Of a stretch of 64,000 bases of DNA, positions 23,801 through 37,000 are shown in pieces. Below the pieces are notes generated by a model. The model was not told the DNA's origin and did not search any database. It saw only the letters and a list, made by a program, of their open reading frames with translations. Source of the stretch: Stratiolaelaps scimitus (taxonomy: Eukaryota > Arthropoda > Arachnida > Mesostigmata > Laelapidae); assembly GCA_019614645.1 (NCBI GenBank), contig JABWDB010000009.1, positions 5,871,501 through 5,935,500 on the forward strand, given 5' to 3'. Made by a program: the position numbers and the translations under genes. Numbering within the stretch: the stretch's first letter is position 1; each line of letters opens with the position of its first letter.

Positions 23801-26033
23801 TTGAGGTTTATCCCGGGGGATGAGTGCCGCAATAGGGGGATGTGTGTGGGTGTTTGTGTGAAGATAAGTCAAATCAAATTGTGTCTATTTTTTTTGCTAA
23901 GCTCATGTTGTTTCATCCATGACACGTATTTCAGGGACAAATGGCAAATTGGGGCGTAGGGCGGCTAGACTCTCCACAGCAGCTATAATAATAATAATAA
24001 TAATAATAGTAGTAAGGGATCCATAAAAAGCCGCGACCGCAAGACAAACATAACGAACAATAATGACCCGAAGATACTCCTAGTAGTGAATTCTGCTCGA
24101 CCGTCACCACTTCACTGTACTTATACTTCAGCCTTCACTAGATTTTGATGACGCAGGCGGTCGTCCCAGCTGTTTACGCTGTGTTACGCATATCTCGCCT
24201 GCGACGAAGAAGTGTACAGTCTAATTTTTTGACGTCTTCTTTAGTTAACGATACACAGAAAGCTGTGCACCAGCGTCACGTTGCGTGCGGAAGATCTACA
24301 CGAACGCCAACAATTTCGCACTCTCTGAACAATTTCAGTAACAAACGAGCGTCTGGTGTACTAGGCACAGATCTCCTCGGCGAGGAAAGCGACTATCCTC
24401 AACTTGACCTCAACCGCGCCCAATGCACCTCGCGATCCCTCAGAAAAAGTTGCAACGCTTCGTGCTCAATGTGCTCATAAGGTTAGCGGCGCCCTCCAAC
24501 TGCGGCTTCTGTTGCCGCTATCTAACGCTATTTGCGTTTCGTCCCCTGATTCGATCGACGGGCGGCAGCCTATGAGGTACCATATATTTTATAGCACATA
24601 TTATTATGATTATTCTGTGTTTCCAACATTCGACTGATATTTTACTAAACGTTGCGCTTCGCCGCCACTGACGAGTCCATGAATCGCGGGTTCAGCTTTG
24701 AAAATCGACATCATGCTCAAGCGAATCGGAGCTCCCGTGCATCTGTTGAATCAATCGCCGATTTATTCCCCCCCTGTAATTCTGTTTTCACCGTTGACCA
24801 TTCGTGGTGTCGCTCCTATTGGGGTCTCTGGTCTTGTCCCGGTTTCAATAAAGTGCAATGGCCAAACGGCCTTTGAAATTAGTTAGCTATGTGATGGCTA
24901 GTCCGTATCTATTATAAAATCGCTTTCAAGTTTACCCCCGACCAATTTGAGGTCTGCTCACGACGTGCCGTTTCAGAATTACTATGCGAGTAGCATAGCA
25001 TTTACATCATACGTTCAATTATTGAAATACACATTTCTGGATGGATCACACTAAAACAACTCGTAAGTCCTTCGGTTGGCATATAATGGAGACTGAACCG
25101 AAGCCTAGAGGTTGCGTTTCTACTCTTTTTAGGCACAGTATGAAACTGACTTAAAAATTCACAATTAATCGCGAAATGTCTGATGACTTCAAGTCTGTGA
25201 ACTCATACTCCAGATGCTTCGACACTAAAGTCTATGTAAACAAACCCCCACGAGTGTTCTTCTTCAAGAATACAATTATAAGATCACTTTCTAATCCTGG
25301 ACGTCTTCGGAATCGACAAAGTCCATGAACTTATGGCTATGTAATACTGATTATTTCTGTAAACCAATCTAAGATTTTGTCATTTTGATCTAGTCCACGT
25401 TGTTGGCTATTGCTATAGTAATGTTGCTAGTAGACAAAAGTACTGCTTATACTTAGACAGGTGGGTGGGTCGTCTGTTGGGTGTATGTACACAAATGATG
25501 AAACTCACATCCTGAATGGTTTTTTCATTGCTTTTGCAGTGAGGTTCCGTTGAGTTGTCGAGGGCCACTATTGATACTTTCGTTGGCGGCGATTGCTGTG
25601 CGGTGTCCTCGACGTCTTGACGTGCACCTTCTCGAACTGCAGTCGCTGACGTTGTGCTTGCATCGGCCTCTGCAACCGTCGGCATTCGGATTTCCGTCAC
25701 GTCCACCGTCGGCTGTCCGATGAGATCATCTCTGCTATCCTGTAATTTTGACGAAGACGATGAATCGCTCGCCTGGTCCCGTGATCCGCTCGATGTACCG
25801 GAGTCACTCGAAGTCACTGGAGCAGCACGTGTGGCATCCGTAGCAGCTTTGTCAGTTCCTGAAGCATGACGGGTACCCGTTCCAGCCGTTGCACCGAATG
25901 GCCGGGTAGAGTTTGGCCCTAGATCAGCTGGAGGACCAACGGTTGAGGTTGCTGTTGGGGGGAGCACGGCACAGTCGAACTGTTTCGCCAATATCAAAGT
26001 CATCAAACACGTGTAGACTCGTAAGAGCTTCAT
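20883..26033 (-). CDS. Secreted mucin-like protein with tick-salivary-like six-cysteine C-terminal module, 269 aa
   Basis: Three minus-strand exons, 26033-25509, 22126-22013 and 21053-20883, all join in phase 0 with good GT-AG sites (GAT|GTGAGT, TTTGCAG|GCA, CAG|GTCAGT, TCCACAG|ATC). Exon 1 starts with a signal peptide (MKLLRVYTCLMTLILAKQFD), followed by about 130 Ser/Thr/Asp-rich residues expected to be heavily glycosylated. N-x-S/T sites include NST, NGS and NVT. The C-terminal part has six cysteines: HCKSN, NCHVLC, NGSEC, GACFKGKC. The order (C, then CxxxC, then G-x-x-C, then G-x-C-x-x-G-x-C) resembles the tick basic-tail/ixostatin-type salivary proteins, from memory of that family. The tail is Thr/Pro-rich, not basic. 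Introns are about 3.4 and 1.0 kb. Alternative: an unrelated peritrophic or cuticular mucin. Confidence 0.65.
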
Positions 26034-27910
26034 AGCTGCTCTTCCAGTTAGCAATTTTCAGCAACAATGGCCAACTTAAGTCCAACGCTCTTCGGAAGCT
26101 GGAGGCGGGTAAAAAGGGCTCAATTGATATCTGTCTAGTTGGTTATCACGTTGACAACGAGTGCCACCTCGAGTGTTACCTGATGATGCGTCGTTAGCGT
26201 TGTTCGACTTCGTCAGAATGAAACCTGAATGTCACTTTCAGCCGCTTTCTCTTCTGGTAACAATGTCCACATGCGGCCGAGTCCCTCCCTCGCGTTGTCA
26301 AACTTCCCAGACGGATTTTGCCGCGTTGCCGCGAGAGGACATCAACGTGTCTCTCCCTTTAGAACATAAAGAGTGTTTTCGCCTTCGCTGAGACCCCCCT
26401 CGCCACCACGTTCGGAAGAAAGTGTCCGAAGTCGTTGAGTCGGCGAGCGCCAGTGCAACCAGTGAACAAACAGATTAGTTAGAGGTTGAGCTGATGTTCT
26501 CACGTCAGATCAGCAGAGCGGATGTTACAGCGACGATGAACAACAAAGATCGATAGTCGTTCTTTTTTTTTTTCTATGTGTGTGATGTAATCGAAATCCT
26601 GTTTACACCATCGGGACGGGCTGGACCGAAGTCTTTTGTGACTCACGTTGGCGCCATCACGAGTGCTTTGATTCATATACGTCACTGAAATGTTGACAAA
26701 ACGACATCGAACGAGCGGGTACAGCAAACTGCCACGAGGACTGTTAGTCGGACAGCAGAATTAACAGAAATTCGTACTTTTACTGCGTAGCAATTGTCTT
26801 ACGTGCGTATGGGGTGGAACACGACCTCTTCTTCGGCACTATACTAAAAGCTTAAGGAGATGATTGTCTCGGGGCGCCCTAAATGAGGCGCATCTCAGCT
26901 GTGCATCTACGTGTACACTGAGCCCTTCGAAGTACAGAGGCTTCCGTTGATCCTATCGATTCTTTTATTATGCTTCTTGTTAATACGCACGACTAAAAGG
27001 ACGTCACATTGTTTTCAGGTATGAACATCCAGAAGCACATGTCTTCTCTGTGACAAACAATCGCTGGCCGCTGGTGTCACGTCGACATGTATCCTAAACG
27101 TCTGATATGCTGAGAAGCACCCGAACGATTACTCTTGCGGTAAACGGTGATGTCGCTATTGAGCAGATCACCGGGGTACAGAACGCTCGAATAGTCGCAC
27201 AGCAGAAGTTTACTGTTCGATTCCCTGCCGTCTCTCGTAACGTTAGGCCAAATTTCGAAGAGCATCTGCGTTGCGTGTCGGACGTGTCTGCGTGATGCCG
27301 AATCAATTTCAACGGCGGGCCGGTACCAAAACGGTACCGGATGACGAGACGAAGCGACGGCTATTATAAGTGCGCGCTGGCATGAGCCTATGGTGAACAC
27401 TGGACGTTTGTAGATGATCTGACCGGCGTGCTGCTTACTGCTCGAGTCACAGCAGAATGTTAGCTTAGAATGCAGGGGCGGCAGCGGAGGTCCAGGATCG
27501 ACCGTGCTTTACTGTAGCGGTTTGGCCCATGTATTCCGTGTCCATTGAGGGTCCGTTGAAGCTATTGATGCGTCACGGAGACAAGGCTGGCATAGGGCGT
27601 CGACAAGGCTTTGGCTCTTTTGTTGCTGGATTCCTCGCGTCACGCGAACTCCACCACGCATCGAAGACGCCACTACCAGAAGTGGGATCCTATCGATGCT
27701 TGCAGCTAGTACGTTGACGAGCTCCCACAACGTGGCAATTAGCGAGGGTATTATTGATTATTTTAATAGATTGCGGGAAACTATGCCAGGAACGAACGAC
27801 TACGGTTTATCGAAATTCGAGCATGTGGTCGCTTGGTGAAGATTCAGGATGGTACTGTATTGTTTTGTTTTGGTGCCGATTTCTGATCTAGCACGAACCA
27901 GGCAATTCCG

Positions 27911-27954
<44 letters not shown>

Positions 27955-30900
27955 GTTCGTTCGCTTCTCTATCCTTGGGTAAACGCCATAGATTTAGGAT
28001 GGCTCGGGACTGTTCAGAACCAGTTTACGAATTGTTTATCGGCCTGCTACTATTCAAAATTTTAGGACGAGGACTACGATTTTTTTACTATATGTCAGAG
28101 GTAATCTCCTGTTACGAGTATATAATTAAGAATTATTTCTAGGGATTATTGGCGGGGAAAGGGCTCCTTGATTATTTAGGTAGTGGAGCTGGCACTCTGG
28201 GGGCAGTATGATTGCCATGTCGACTACTATTCCTATCTCGTTATCTCGGGAGCTTCCTGAAGCGAAGCAATGTTTGCATAAGGTTACACCATCCACTCAG
28301 AATCATTTGAATTGAATCCGCTGAACCGATTTTATTGGTTTTATATTTTACGCAACTCGAAGAAATGAATGTCTACAACGTAAATATGTATACTTTGGAG
28401 CAAGATATATTCGGCAATGCCATTTGTTCGCGTGGTCACCTTCAAGCGGCCTGTACGCACCTCACTCAAGACACACCGTCGGTCCAAACGATGGACATTG
28501 CCCGAGTATCGTATTGTCAAAGGTTTTGTATATTGCAATTAGAACATGTCACACGTCTTCTGCGACGGAGTCCATTTGTGCGTCACCTATCTCGAGTTAA
28601 TTGATCATTTTCAATGTTATTTACTTTTTTTATTATTTTTATGCCGGCTATTAATTATGGTTCGTGCATCTTAACACGTAAAATAGTTAGAGCAACAGCT
28701 GGGGAGAGTTTGAGTGCGATAATTTCGGGAATCGTGTTTGTTCAAGAGACAAATCGCGGACCGGCAATCAGCGTCAGACGATATTCGTCGCTTGTAGGTC
28801 CACGTTTCTGTTCTAAGAAACTGAGCCAGCTGTGGGCTGCATACAAACAAACGACTCCCGAGTCAACAGGTTGAATTTCGCCTGAGTATGACGCTTGATC
28901 CAAAGGTTGTGAAAGGTCGCCGATGTACAACATACCTATCGAAAAAACTATGCAATACATATCCTAAATTAAAAACCAAATTTCTATATTAAATTAATTA
29001 TGTTGTCCTATAATATGTCCTAACAATCTACTACGCCAATCCAAAGAAGACTGATCCAAATTTGCCAAGCGCTGGTACCCTTGTAACAGTACATTGTATT
29101 GTAATATGCAAAGAGGCGAAATTGCAGCTTCGTATAAAACTCTAATTTAGTTACTATATTATTATTATTATTCAATTCCATTATTCTAGGCTATTATCTT
29201 TATACGGAAATAAGCTTACGAGAATATCATTTACATTTACACAACATGACATCGTTTCAGCACAATTTGAATATACCGTTTGAAGCAACCCTCCTTCCCA
29301 ATTATGTGGCGTAGCACTTAGTAAATAATTTAACAGTAACTGACTACACACATGATCCTATGCGCCTGTGGAACATGTATCCCACAGCCTTTGGTTTACA
29401 GTGTCATCAAATTTCTACCAACAAAAAGCCTGAATCCCGCCGTCCGAGCACACAAAAAGCCTAGATTAAGCCTTCCGTCATGTTTGTCCTCGAGGCCTTA
29501 TACGAGGTCCTCTGCAGCATCGGGGCACAGCAGCCCGCCTTTCGTCTGCTCGGGTTTTGTTTGCCAACAGAACACCAGAATTTCGGGTCCGATGGACGAT
29601 GTTGTTGTTCATTTTAGAACCGGCGGTCGTTTTAGTGGAGAGTGAGAGTTGGTAGTAAAGGTGATGGTGTTTCGCTGGCGGTTCTCCGGAGAACGACAAC
29701 AGATTGACTTCGGAGTGTGGCTACGAGTGACAGCTACTTCTTCCTGTTCGAGGGAGGCACGGTGGTGTGACTATTTGGCCCGGACGTCACGTCACTGTCC
29801 TTAGGACTGGCTGATCCTGCAAGTGTGTTTTGGTTGGCCAAGTGACGGTGTGTTCTGAAACTCTCCTGATCACGACCCCGGTGGGGTCTAAGGGTGGACG
29901 GCGAAAATTCACCGCCACGGCGGCGACGTCGTCTCGCCGAGCCACCCGTTGGCTACTGACAGCCAAATCTGGCTGTTTAACAGGGGGTCCGGATCTGTCG
30001 TCTAGCCAAGACGGTAACACAGCTGGACCTGGGTAAATATTGGTGAGTGAACTCAGAGGATGTAGCCAAAAAGATCGCTCGCTCGCTGCTGTTATGTAGA
30101 TGTTTGATACGGACGGACGGGCTCGGATCAGATCACTGATGGTAGCCATGTCGCAATAACATGAGCATCTGATCAGAGAACACGAACGCATACTCCGAAG
30201 TATTTCGTAGTGGTTTTGGGTAGCCGGAAAGTTCGATGGGAATGCTTACCCGAGGCGGGGAAAGAGTGGGCAGATGTAAGTGATTGCAATCGATCTGCCA
30301 ATCATGTTACTGAGCCCAAATATTCTAGGTTATCTGCAAAATGTGAGCATTGAGTGGTTTTCGGTAAACGAATTTCACGCGAACCAGTGGTGCGTTCAGG
30401 GGATTTCTGTATGGGTAACAAATTAATCGGAGCACTGTCCCTCTGGCGCGACCGACGTAAACTGAACAAAAATCGCAGGTATTCGCGTAGCATCTGCGAG
30501 CAAATCTGCTTGAGCTGTATTTTGGCTATTATAGCATGTATATTCGAATCAATCAATTCACTTTATTCAAGGTTTGAGTGATCTGTTTACATTGAGTTCC
30601 GTGGAATCAGGTTCCGAGTATGGTGTCCCATAGCGATCCTTGGACAGAGTTCACAAATTGAGATACCCAAACTCGTGTACACACACACACACGTAAATAG
30701 CGTTTCAGGCGGATCGCGAAGTACGCGCTCACGGAGAGTCTACTCATATAATTATGTCATGGTTGGAACACGAAACTCTCTCGTGTGGTCATAGTTTTAG
30801 CTGAGAGTGTCATATGTGACTAGATATTCACTCTGCCAATTTCGATAGAACGTGAAGATCTTTAGCGCATTTATGAGATCTCAGCGTTTATTGCTGGTAG

Positions 30901-31024
30901 TGGGCAAGCGAGTATGATCAAGTGCCTTTGCCAGAACTGAGGACCCAGTTAATGCATTCGTGATCCTTACAATGTACTATATTTCGTGTTTTAGGTCTCT
31001 CTTCGGCCGATTACAACTTCGTCA
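26034..31024. other. Intergenic region between the mucin-like gene and USP48 (divergent promoters expected)
   Basis: The two flanking genes are transcribed away from each other, so both promoters should lie here. A GC-richer patch around 29450-30040 could hold the USP48 5' exon or promoter. An acceptor-like TTTTAG at 30989-30994 could begin the exon that carries the USP48 start codon. An (AC)n-(AT)n compound microsatellite is at 27911-27954. No other coding exon could be supported. Confidence 0.45.
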
Positions 31025-34000
31025 TGCCGACCAAGGTTGGTTTTTTTTAGCTCAGCTTGCAGAGCAGTTTTTGAAGCTTGCTAGACCGCACATACATTGG
31101 TATCCGTGGAGCAAGACGAATCCCTTGTCCCTTACGATCGGTCAATTTTTTGAAGAGCTCTGAAAATGAATGAACTCCATGAATTCCATTCCACTGAATG
31201 TATTTTGTTAGCGCTAACAAATACGTGTCACCGTGTTTTAAAATCGGTCTCACTGCAACTTCGCAACTTAAATACTCTAATCTAGCCCTGTATACGACCA
31301 TATTCCAAACTACCTTAGTGTGTTATAAGTGCTAAAGTTCGAAATGTATTTGCTTTGTTTGCGTATATATATATATATATATATGTATGTGTATAGCTTC
31401 AATTCGACAAGTTAGCATTGGACTGGATCGAAGGCGTGTCAGATGTCAATGCAGCTGTTACCCCGAACAAAGTTCAACAGACATATCGCCTGACATTTGC
31501 TCACTGCGTTGGCGGCAATTGCAAGTGAGTACGATTCATTTTCACTACCGATATGAATCATCACGCACGATTGAGAGTGGCGTCGTGTTGACACTGTTGT
31601 CCACTTCATAGACTGCTTATATTCGAGAATATCGATATTGTGCTATCTCACTTATATGGCTAAATAATGCGTCATACGAAGGAATTCCCAAAACCGGTTG
31701 GACCTTGACGAAGGGGGGGGGGTGCTCGTAGCCGCCGCGTCACGTGTTTAAATGCGATTTCGTTTCAGGCGAGCCTGCACTGCAAACCCCCGCTGCTTGT
31801 CTGGTCTCAGCGGTGCCGGATTGACGGCGTCACTTGACAAGGCGCTAGCCTCGGAGGCCCCGGTAAGTGGGGCGCGTTGCGATGTCCCTGCAGGACTTCG
31901 TAACCTCGGCGCTACCTGCTACGTCAACAGCCTCCTACAGGTGGGTAGCTTCGATTGGTTGATCCCATTGTTATTTTTATCGTCCGTGTCACCTATATAT
32001 GATTACCAGATTACGTATTAGACTTAACACATGTCAGAGATTTACGTAATCCAAAAAAAAATTCATTTATTTAACTAAGTGTAGTAATATTCTTCCCGCT
32101 TGAGTGGATTTTCAAAGGTATTTTGAATCTCACCCAATATCGATTTATGGACTTCTTTCAGGTCTGGTTCCACGACCAGGAATTTCGGAGACTTATCCTA
32201 AAATGGGACCGAAACATTGATCCTGGTGAAAGTGAGTCCGTTTGCACCAACATTAAGGATTCCGCAATTTCTCCCAAATTGAGCTGCATGCTCCCGCGGC
32301 GGCATGTGCTCTGCTAGCTGTATCGTTGATAAGAGATCAAATTTCTTCCTAATATAGTGTAATGCATTTGGAAAACCTCCGATTTCACTGATCTCTAATA
32401 ACCACTTACGTTGACTGGTGTTTGAAGCAAAAATAGCGGAAATGGTGGCACCGAGTACTGTGCCGCCGAAGGGAAGAGCGCCAAGAGGCAGTAAAAGTGA
32501 AGGGCGCTTACATAGGCCGTTTTCTCCTTCGCATCTTAAAATTCGTTTGACAATAATAATGTTTCTTTCTAATTTTAGGCGATTCAACCCCTACGGTTCC
32601 ACAGACAATCATTGGGCACCTGCAGCTGGTATTTGCCAGACTTCTCAAATCTCCCAAGTGAGTAACAAGTAACCAACGAGACTTATCTCGTTGTTCGTCT
32701 TCCTTTGTGCGTGGTCTCTATCAGTCCCTATGAATTTTCATCATATTGCACGTTCATCTATTGTGTTAATCGAGGATCTTCAACGTTTGTAATTGTGACA
32801 GATCTACTGTGGATCCCACCGCGTTTGTCGAGTTCCTGGGCCTCGACATCGATTATCAGCAGGATGCGTCGGAGCTCGCCGATCTGCTGTTTACACGAAT
32901 AGTGGAACAACTTCGTGAGTATTTGATCGTCATCCAAACAATGGTTTTTGTGGTTTGTGAGGACCTGTACTTGCACATTTCCAAAGTAATGTACAGTTAT
33001 TAAATATAGCATGAGCTAGCAGCTTTCTAACTGAGCTGCTCCTCTAATTACTGTAATTATCAGTACTATTATTATTAAACGTGCCTACGTGTAACCATCA
33101 AATTCGTTTGTTGACGAATTTCCTTCGCTCTCATCCAGGTGCGTACCCAGATCAATCATTGGCTGGTGAATTAGAAGAGGTCTACCGAGGCGAGCTGACG
33201 AACGTTGTTGAATGTCAAACATGTAGTGGCGCCCGCCGATCTCGAGATGTGTTCTTCCGCCTAAACCTAAACATTCAAGGTGTTCGCAGTATTCAACAAT
33301 GCCTTCGAGCGCTCGGACAGGTAAGCCTCGACATTCGTTGCATCTATTTGAGGGCTGCTGCCACGGCGTAACGTTCTCCATTGGCTAGTGTTCAAATACT
33401 TGGCGCGCACTGTATCTATAGCAATTATATAAGCAATGTTAGATTTCGGGATGTTCCTCGAACGCGACCTTCTGTAAGTGTGACAAGCGCTGACTGACGT
33501 GGTTGGCGTTTTTTCAGAAAAAAAACATGGACTGCGAGTTCCGTTGTTATGCTTGTCTTGGCACTGGAGGAGCGGCCAGTTACGAAGAAATTGTAGCTCT
33601 GCCACCCGTCCTTAATCTACAGGTTTGTAAGAACTGCCCTGACATGTGATAACATAACTGTTGCATAAAGCGGGATAATGATGGTTGGGCCATATTATAG
33701 AGCACATCGAAAGCTTATCAAACTGCAGTTCTGTTAGTATAAACCAATAAAACTTTACCTTATCTACTAAATCACTTAAATGCTAGTTATGTTGGATGCC
33801 GACAGAAATCAGAAGTGTAGAAGGAATCAAATATCCGTTGTTCATAATATTACAAATCCCTGGGCGCATACATCCGTGAGATGGCATATGCAACGTATCG
33901 CATTTCGAGGTCAGTTAATGTTGTTGAGGCAAAGTGCTGGAGAATAAAGCCTATTGAAAATTGTCAAGTCGAAAACTCCTCAATGTTTTATTTTCAGGCC

Positions 34001-37000
34001 GTGCCCTCTACTTTTTGTGTGGATATAACGATCGATAGAGTGGAATACTATGCAAATGAATATATAATATGATTTATAACTACGTTACAAATGTTTCTCT
34101 TGAATACTCTGGCTTTTCTTCGTGGAGAACAGCTCCAGCGATACAGATTTGATATCAAGGCCGGAACCCGCAAGAAGATTAAGGCTACTGTGAGATTTCC
34201 GCCAAAACTTGACATGGCGCCCTTCGTTAAAGGCACGTAATATCGGCAACTATATAAGATTGAGTTATGTCAGAGATATATATATATATATCTGACATAA
34301 CTCAATCTTCGCTCTGATTTAAGCGTTGCACTTTAGTTATACAGTGGACAAGTCACGGAAATTGTTGGATATCTGCTGTTGATATTCTACCATGGAAATT
34401 CATGTTTGTCTCTCAGACTGTGTTTGATTTATATATACATATATATCACTGTCTTCCCTTGACAGTGTGCAGAAACTATCCCCATCCTGGTTTAGGCTCT
34501 AGTATAAAATCCAAAATATCCTCAACATACTATTGGCTGTGAGTGAATTATGAGCAAATTCATGTGAACTATCGCTTTAACTAGAATGATGCCTGTTTGG
34601 AGTTGAAGCTAATATTGCTTTCGCTGTTCACACAGGCATTCCAGGACCGTTAATCTACGACCTGAAAGCTGTTCTTGTTCATCTCGGACAGACGGCGACG
34701 TCAGGTCATTATATCGCTAATGTAAAAGTTACAATGCCTCACAATGAGGATGCGATAGTATCGTCCACGCCTCGCTGGTTCAGGTAACAAGTTGTTTGAT
34801 TACGTCTTATTAGCCGGCATCGAACAATGTTTAGAATAGAAAGCGGCCAATGTGTCTTACCACATCATAGGTGTGAATAAAGCCAAATCAAATGGTATTC
34901 ACTATGTTGACGTAAACCTAACAGGCTTCCCGCATAAATACGTAATAAGTGCCATATTACGCCTTTAAATAAGTCAATATATAATGGCTATGCTAACCTA
35001 AACATTTCAGTTTGTCGTAAGGAGAGAACTTAAAATAATCGAATTGCGCCTATTCCGTTAGGTTGTCACTTTTTCACACAGAGTACCTTTGTGTTGTTTT
35101 AGGCTAAATGACGAAACGGTATCGGAATCGAAAGGTCGGGCGGAGTTTGACAAAGAGTTGTCGACGGACAATAACAGTGATGTATCTGGTGAGCATGTTT
35201 GGAGTTACTTTACTTGCTCACAAGAAAATGCGAACTCGTCAACAATCAGCTATCTACATTGACTGAATCCCTAAATAAGTTGTGCGACTACACGATTGCA
35301 GTTTTCACTGAACTGGAAAGGTGATTCATGTCTCGCGAACATTCGTTATTCTACCATAGCATTATTTCAGCGTTTGAAAAATGGCAACCGTACTTCTCTC
35401 ATTGTGAACGATTGCGTCGAACCAATTTCCAGGTGAGTCGAACGGGCATAAGAACGAATCGGGAAACGGCCAGTGTTCGGACGGGTCAGACGGGAGCGGC
35501 GATGACCTTCGGATCGTCGAGAGTAGTCATTTGACTGACAATCAGACGGCGCCCGCAATAGTGATAAACTGTGATGAGAATCAAACTAACAAGGTAGTGA
35601 AATCGGAACCGAGCGACAACGACAATATCACCAGTCGACAAGACCCCTCAGTTCTTAGTCCTTCTAGAAATGGCGACGAAAAAATTGACGCAAAAACGAG
35701 CGTGACACCATCAAAATCGGCCACAAGCACTCGAGCTTCTAAAAAGCCCTTGAACACTGGAGAGAAAAGTGGACCCGAGGACCGCAAGTCGAATGTTGCT
35801 GACGACGACGAACTTAGGAAGCTTGGAAATGAGCTGTCTTCTACGGGAGCGTACCTTCTTGTGTACGAGAGACGAAGAACGGATAATAATTCGATTTTGT
35901 TAAATCAGGATAGTGATAGTACAGTCGCTGTAGTAGGAGCACGAAAAACGACAACAGCAGACGAACCGCCATTGCTCAACTATCTACAAAATGTGATTGA
36001 TATGGAGGCTGCCGAATTTGCATCTCTGGTAAGTTTATCTTGGCATTCCAGAGTATTCGGCACGGTGCACTGAGATAGCACAACCCTCCACAATGAATAA
36101 GCAGTATCGAAGCTAATCGTTATGGAACTTCAGTAATGTCTCGCCTAGAGTTGGAATATAATAGAGTTTTAGCATTTCTTTGTCTAGGTACAGTGCATGT
36201 ACACCTCTTAATGCTTTATATGTGATGAGAGATATATAGGTTTTGATCCTGGTGTAACATTCAGTGTCATGGTCGTTGTTTTAATATCTGCTTTCAAATA
36301 GGAGGCAGAAGCTGCTGCTGTGCGCTCGAAAGCGGCTTCGCAGGCTCGCCAGCTTCGGGTTGATCTGGCGGAGGTATCTCAACGACTTACCTACAATCCA
36401 CAAGATGGAAAACAGCCTTGCTTTGTTGAAACCTCCTTCCTCGTCTCGTGGATAAGGGTTAGTCCGCCTGATCGAGATGTATCGACATAAGTTGAATAAC
36501 CTGAGAAAGTAAATTTGGACGGCGTGGATTCCAAAAGCCCATCCTCCACCGGTGTGCGGGCATGTTCGTATGGCAACACCCGAATGAGTGCTTCGAAGTT
36601 TCTTGAAATTCTTTGAGATTATATAGAGATATGACATCTCGTAGTTGCCAGATTGCTGAGAGCATTGTCACGACTCGTGACACTCATTTTGCCAACCTTT
36701 GTATGTTAAATTTCGCAGATAACCTATCAGATGTTGTAAACGAACATGAGTGCTTAAGCAACAACAGGTAATCGATTAATTTTGTATGGCATTTTTATAT
36801 ATGGTGTAACTCTTTTGGCGAGGCACTCTAATGTTCGCTCTGTGCTAACTACCCACTTGAACATTGTTCTAGTAGATGCTTGCAACTCAATTCGTCACGT
36901 TCAATATCATGTATTGTATGTTGAAAGCGCAGGTCAAGGTATCTAGCTTGCCTTATTATAGCTTATAGTGGCTTATTTGTTCTTCTGTTGGCATACCAAT

